NCBI GenBank assembly: GCA_027068235.1
Contig: JAMOUE010000192.1
Span: forward strand, 1-9,730
From: Deltaproteobacteria bacterium
GTDB taxonomy: Bacteria; Desulfobacterota; Dissulfuribacteria; Dissulfuribacterales; QOAL01
DNA: 9,730 nucleotides
Direction: 5' to 3'
Shown: piece by piece, positions 7,268 through 9,730 of the stretch
How the letters are laid out: every line of letters starts with the position of its first letter
Position numbering within the stretch: the stretch's first letter is position 1
Notes under the pieces: generated by a model
The model's input: the letters and a program-made list of their open reading frames with translations, nothing else
The model's database searches: none
What the model was told of the DNA's origin: nothing
Program-made: the position numbers and the translations under genes

Positions 7268-7341
7268 TCTACCTGTATATTGTTAAATGATATCTCTCAG
7301 CTACTTACTATTTCAGGAAGTTGTATATTAGGAGGATTTAA

Positions 7342-7704
7342 ATGGATCAGGCTCAACTCGAATATTTCCGAAAACTTCTTAAGGACAAGCTTAACGAACT
7401 ACTTGGTGAAGCAGACAAGACCTTGGAAGAAATGACAGCTGGTGATAGCCAGGTTGCCGATCCAGCGGACAGGGCAACTATAGAATCTGATAGAAGCTTT
7501 GAACTTAGAATCCGAGACAGAGAGCGGAAACTTATAAAAAAAATAAAGACAGCCTTAGAACGTATTGATGATGGTAGTTATGGGATATGTGAAGAATGCG
7601 GTGAAGAAATAGGGATTAAACGTCTGGAGGCACGTCCAGTTACTACAATGTGCATAGAGTGCAAATCTAGACAAGAACAAGAGGAAAAAATTAAGGGTAA
7701 ATAG
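7342..7704 (+). CDS. dksA: DksA/TraR-type C4 zinc-finger transcription regulator
   Basis: The 120-residue protein belongs to the DksA/TraR family, which binds in the secondary channel of RNA polymerase and, with ppGpp, alters initiation at stress-sensitive promoters. Residues 1-75 form a long charged coiled-coil hairpin. Its tip carries DPADRA (40-45), the D-x-x-D-x-A motif needed for DksA activity, which favours a true DksA over inactive relatives. A C4 zinc finger follows: C83-x2-C86 and C104-x2-C107 (CEECGEEIGIKRLEARP, then CIEC). The protein is shorter than E. coli DksA (151 residues), mainly at the N-terminus, as in many non-gamma proteobacteria. A strong GGAGG at 7331-7335 precedes the ATG by six bases. 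The 74-base gap after moaC may contain a promoter, but no convincing box pair was found. Confidence 0.88.
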   Translation: MDQAQLEYFRKLLKDKLNELLGEADKTLEEMTAGDSQVADPADRATIESDRSFELRIRDRERKLIKKIKTALERIDDGSYGICEECGEEIGIKRLEARPVTTMCIECKSRQEQEEKIKGK

Positions 7705-7721
7705 CCACTGTTTGTTGATTG

Positions 7722-8714
7722 ATGCCTGAACTAAGACGAGACCCAATTATTGGAAGATGGGTAATTATTGCCTCAGAACGTGGAAAGAGACCGTATGACT
7801 TTGTAAAAGAAAAAGACAAAACCAAAGGGGGTTTTTGTCCCCTTTGCCCAGGACACGAACATACCACTCCGCCAGAAGTGCTCGTTTATGGTCGTCCTAC
7901 TCATAATCCCAATGGACCCGACTGGCAATTACGAGTTGTACCCAACAAATTTCCTGCCCTTGTAATAGAAGGTGAACTGGATAAAAGAGGGGAGGGTATC
8001 TATGACAAGATGAATGGTATAGGTGCCCACGAAGTCATAATAGAATCTCCCAATCACCATGAAACATTGGCTAACATGGAAATTGATCAACTTGTTTTGG
8101 TGTTTCGAGCCTACAAAGACAGAATAATAGACCTAGCTAGAGATACCAGATTCAAATATATCATAGTATTCAAAAACTTTGGAAAGGCTGCAGGGGCATC
8201 TTTGGAACACTCTCATTCGCAACTCATAGCGCTCCCCATTGTTCCTCAAATAATTCAAGAAGAATTAGACGGATGTATAAGATACTTTGATTACAAAGAG
8301 CGTTGTGTATTTTGTGACATAATCCGCCAGGAACGATCTCAAAATATGCGTCTTGTAGACGAAAATGAAGACTTCATAACCTTATGCCCCTTTGCGCCAA
8401 GATCACCCTTTGAAATGTGGGTATTACCCAAAAAACATCAATCCAGATTCACTTCTATGGATGACCATCAACTTTATCAGTTAGCCACTCTCTTTTCCTC
8501 TACAATGAAAAAACTTGATAAGATACTTCCTAATGTACCTTATAACTATATGCTGCATACCGCTCCCTTACGGGATTCCCACCTAGAACATTATCATTGG
8601 CACATAGAAATCATGCCCAAGGTTAGTACAATTGCGGGATTTGAATGGGGAACCGGGTTCCATATCAACACTGTTCCTCCAGAAGAGGCTGCTTCTCTTT
8701 TAAATAAGGCATGA
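7722..8714 (+). CDS. galT: Galactose-1-phosphate uridylyltransferase
   Basis: GalT transfers UMP between UDP-glucose and galactose-1-phosphate in the Leloir pathway through a uridylylated histidine. The 330 residues show the HIT-superfamily fold. MPELRRDPIIGRWVIIASER opens the protein, CPLC (39-42) and CVFC (195-198) give two CxxC pairs in positions where family members bind zinc, and GASLEHSHSQLIALP (158-172) holds the active-site H163-S-H165-S-Q167. A second HIT-like half ends in HLEHYHWHIEIMPK (287-300). The active-site triad is HSHSQ rather than the HPHGQ of E. coli GalT, a variant common in non-enteric bacteria; activity on other sugar phosphates cannot be excluded. The ATG at 7722 is preferred to the TTG directly before it. 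No good ribosome-binding site is visible, and the gene starts 17 bases after the dksA stop. No galK or galE is adjacent. Confidence 0.92.
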   Translation: MPELRRDPIIGRWVIIASERGKRPYDFVKEKDKTKGGFCPLCPGHEHTTPPEVLVYGRPTHNPNGPDWQLRVVPNKFPALVIEGELDKRGEGIYDKMNGIGAHEVIIESPNHHETLANMEIDQLVLVFRAYKDRIIDLARDTRFKYIIVFKNFGKAAGASLEHSHSQLIALPIVPQIIQEELDGCIRYFDYKERCVFCDIIRQERSQNMRLVDENEDFITLCPFAPRSPFEMWVLPKKHQSRFTSMDDHQLYQLATLFSSTMKKLDKILPNVPYNYMLHTAPLRDSHLEHYHWHIEIMPKVSTIAGFEWGTGFHINTVPPEEAASLLNKA

Positions 8715-8740
8715 TATTATATCAAAAAGGGGGAATTATT

Positions 8741-9118
8741 ATGGATGAAACAAAGAAAAAAATTTTAGTTGTTGATGACGAAGAAAGTATTCACTTAGTA
8801 TACAAGGAAGAATTAAATGAAGAAGGCTATGAAGTTATCTCTGCTCTTAGTGGTGAAGAGGGACTAAAACTATTTCAGGAAGAAAATCCTGACCTTGTCA
8901 TCTTAGATATCAACATGCCTGGTATGGACGGAATAGAGGTGTTACGGCAAATGAAACAGATGAAGCCCAATATTCCGGTAATCATAAGTTCTGCCTATCC
9001 AGAATATAAGCAGGATTTAGCCTCTTGGGCTTCAGATGACTATATTGTCAAATCATTCAATCTTGATGAGTTAAAAAATTCCATTAAACGCCATTTAAAT
9101 AAAACCATGGCAAACTAG
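8741..9118 (+). CDS. Single-domain (receiver-only) response regulator
   Basis: The 125-residue protein is one CheY-like receiver domain with no output domain. Conserved parts are the acidic pair D12-D13 (VVDDEES), the phosphoacceptor D56 (DLVILDINMPGMDG), S83-S84 at the Thr/Ser switch position, and K104 (DYIVKSF). It should be phosphorylated by a histidine kinase and act through protein contact or as a phosphorelay step. The start is placed at 8741, not at the upstream in-frame ATG at 8711, because GGGGGA at 8729-8734 lies six bases before it and MDETKKKILVVDDEE is the normal beginning of such domains. It lies 26 bases after galT, so co-transcription is likely. The nearest kinase gene is the HAMP kinase at 3659-5059, but a link is only a guess. 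Confidence 0.92.
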   Translation: MDETKKKILVVDDEESIHLVYKEELNEEGYEVISALSGEEGLKLFQEENPDLVILDINMPGMDGIEVLRQMKQMKPNIPVIISSAYPEYKQDLASWASDDYIVKSFNLDELKNSIKRHLNKTMAN

Positions 9119-9191
9119 AATTTTTTTACTCACTTTAATATGTATTAAGAGAAAGACCACCTATTATACCATTTAACAACCATTCCTAAAA

Positions 9192-9214
9192 AGGGCGGAA
9201 TAAAAGCTGGCCCT
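9192..9214 (-). terminator. Weak hairpin with T run on the minus strand
   Basis: AGGGC (9192-9196) and GCCCT (9210-9214) can pair around a 13-base loop. Read on the minus strand the stem is followed by TTTTTA, giving a weak intrinsic-terminator shape. On the plus strand A-rich sequence follows, so it would not stop the regulator transcript. No minus-strand gene nearby needs it, so the role is uncertain; it may simply be part of the insertion-sequence flank. Confidence 0.25.
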
Positions 9215-9290
9215 AAAATGGCATTTATTTCAAAGTTTCGTCTGTTCAATGCATGAAAGCTTTAACGATATATCGATAACTCTATATACA

Positions 9291-9299
9291 TGTTATACT
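9291..9299 (+). promoter_or_regulatory. Extended -10 promoter element before the transposase
   Basis: TG-T-TATACT (9291-9299) matches the extended -10 consensus TGnTATAAT with one mismatch. The position 17 bases upstream (TATCGA, 9271-9276) is a poor -35, which extended -10 promoters tolerate. The transposase ATG follows 39 bases later, with AGGA at 9327-9330 as ribosome-binding site. A 10-bp palindrome CGATATATCG (9266-9275) overlaps the -35 position. Confidence 0.45.
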
Positions 9300-9338
9300 C
9301 CTGCAACCATCGAATACAATGTAAGTAGGAAATAATCT

Positions 9339-9730
9339 ATGAATCCTAGTTGTCCTCAGTGCGGCTCCCCACAAACAGTTAAAAATGGATTTCTTTATAA
9401 TCGGCGAAGATACAAATGTAAGCAGTGTGGCCATCAATTTACCAGAACTACTCCAAGAGGAAGACCAATAAGGGAAAAGTTTCTGGCAGTTGTCCTGTAT
9501 ATGCATGGATTATCGTTAAATGCTATTGCAAAACTGTTTAATGTTTCTGCACCGGCTGTATTGAAATGGGTACGTAAATTTGCTCAAAATACCTACGAAA
9601 AGCCTAAACCTGGTAGTGCGATGGTGATGGAGATTGATGAAATGTGGCATTATCTTCAAAAAATCCAACAAGCATTGGATATGGAAGGCTTATTGTCGCA
9701 ATACCGGTTAGCTCGTTGACTGGAAATGTG
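9339..9730 (+). pseudogene. IS1-family transposase, frameshifted, with an internal stop, cut by window end
   Basis: The first 108 codons give an InsA-like N-terminus: a zinc ribbon (CPQC at 5-8 and CKQC at 27-30), a helix-turn-helix (LNAIAKLFNVSAPAVLKWVRKFA, 60-82) and the beginning of the catalytic domain, VMEIDEMWHYLQK (96-108), where the first catalytic Asp is expected. At the A6 run (9658-9663) the frame is lost and the original frame ends at TGA 9717-9719. The family sequence continues in the +1 frame from 9664 as SNKHWIWKAYCRNTG, is interrupted by TAG at 9709-9711 (likely from CAG, Gln), and resumes as LVDWKC to the window end. IS1 elements can use a -1 slip at an A6C site, but here a +1 (or -2) shift is needed and the TAG would still stop translation. 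The copy is therefore most likely inactive. The left inverted repeat was not recognised and the right end is outside the window. Confidence 0.88.

Noticed and set aside
7268..7341. Promoter for the dksA-type gene in the moaC-dksA gap
   Set aside because: TTGTTA and TACTAT occur but with a 20-base spacer and mediocre matches; not convincing enough to annotate.
8711..8740. Upstream ATG that would extend the response regulator by ten residues
   Set aside because: The extension overlaps the galT stop and has no ribosome-binding site, while the ATG at 8741 has a strong GGGGGA and gives the normal receiver N-terminus.
9092..9127. GCCAT...ATGGC hairpin plus T run after the response regulator as an intrinsic terminator
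   Set aside because: The 5-bp stem has a 12-base loop and about nine bases separate it from the T7 run, so the geometry is wrong for a standard terminator.
1..9730. CRISPR array, tRNA or rRNA gene
   Set aside because: No regularly spaced repeats, cloverleaf-like segment or rRNA-like stretch was noticed while reading both strands.

Overview
The window reads as a chromosomal segment from a moderately AT-rich Gram-negative bacterium. The lipid A kinase LpxK and a 732-residue TonB-dependent outer-membrane receptor require an outer membrane. The protein styles (receptor plug, the kinase H-box with HEVGN, the GalT with EHSHSQ) and the rpoZ-dnaJ-moaC-dksA-galT order suggest a member of the Desulfobacterota (former Deltaproteobacteria). 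This placement is inference from sequence feel only. All convincing genes lie on the + strand.

Layout. Bases 2-406 are the 3' end of lpxK, whose stop codon sits in the loop of a small GC-rich hairpin. Bases 463-5059 are a tight three-gene group: a TonB-dependent receptor, a secreted binding protein of the ABC_sub_bind (TrpX-like) family, and a membrane-bound HAMP histidine kinase whose start overlaps the previous stop. No ABC permease or ATPase accompanies them, so the group looks more like an outer-membrane/periplasm/inner-membrane sensing chain than a transporter operon. Bases 5060-5391 are the only gene-poor stretch above 300 bases. It holds a 67-codon open frame without a normal start, a perfect 12-bp palindrome and the likely rpoZ promoter.

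Bases 5392-9118 are a compact housekeeping run: rpoZ (RNA polymerase omega), dnaJ, moaC (molybdenum cofactor), a DksA/TraR-type zinc-finger regulator, galT, and a single-domain response regulator. Spacings of -1 to +74 bases suggest one or two transcripts. Several members affect RNA polymerase or protein folding (omega, DksA-like, DnaJ). The lone receiver protein has no output domain and could in principle serve the kinase 3.7 kb upstream, but nothing in the sequence proves this.

Bases 9119-9338 are intergenic with a hairpin and a good extended -10 box. The window ends inside an IS1-family transposase that is already broken by a frameshift in an A6 run and by an in-frame TAG, so it is a decaying insertion sequence whose right end lies outside the window.
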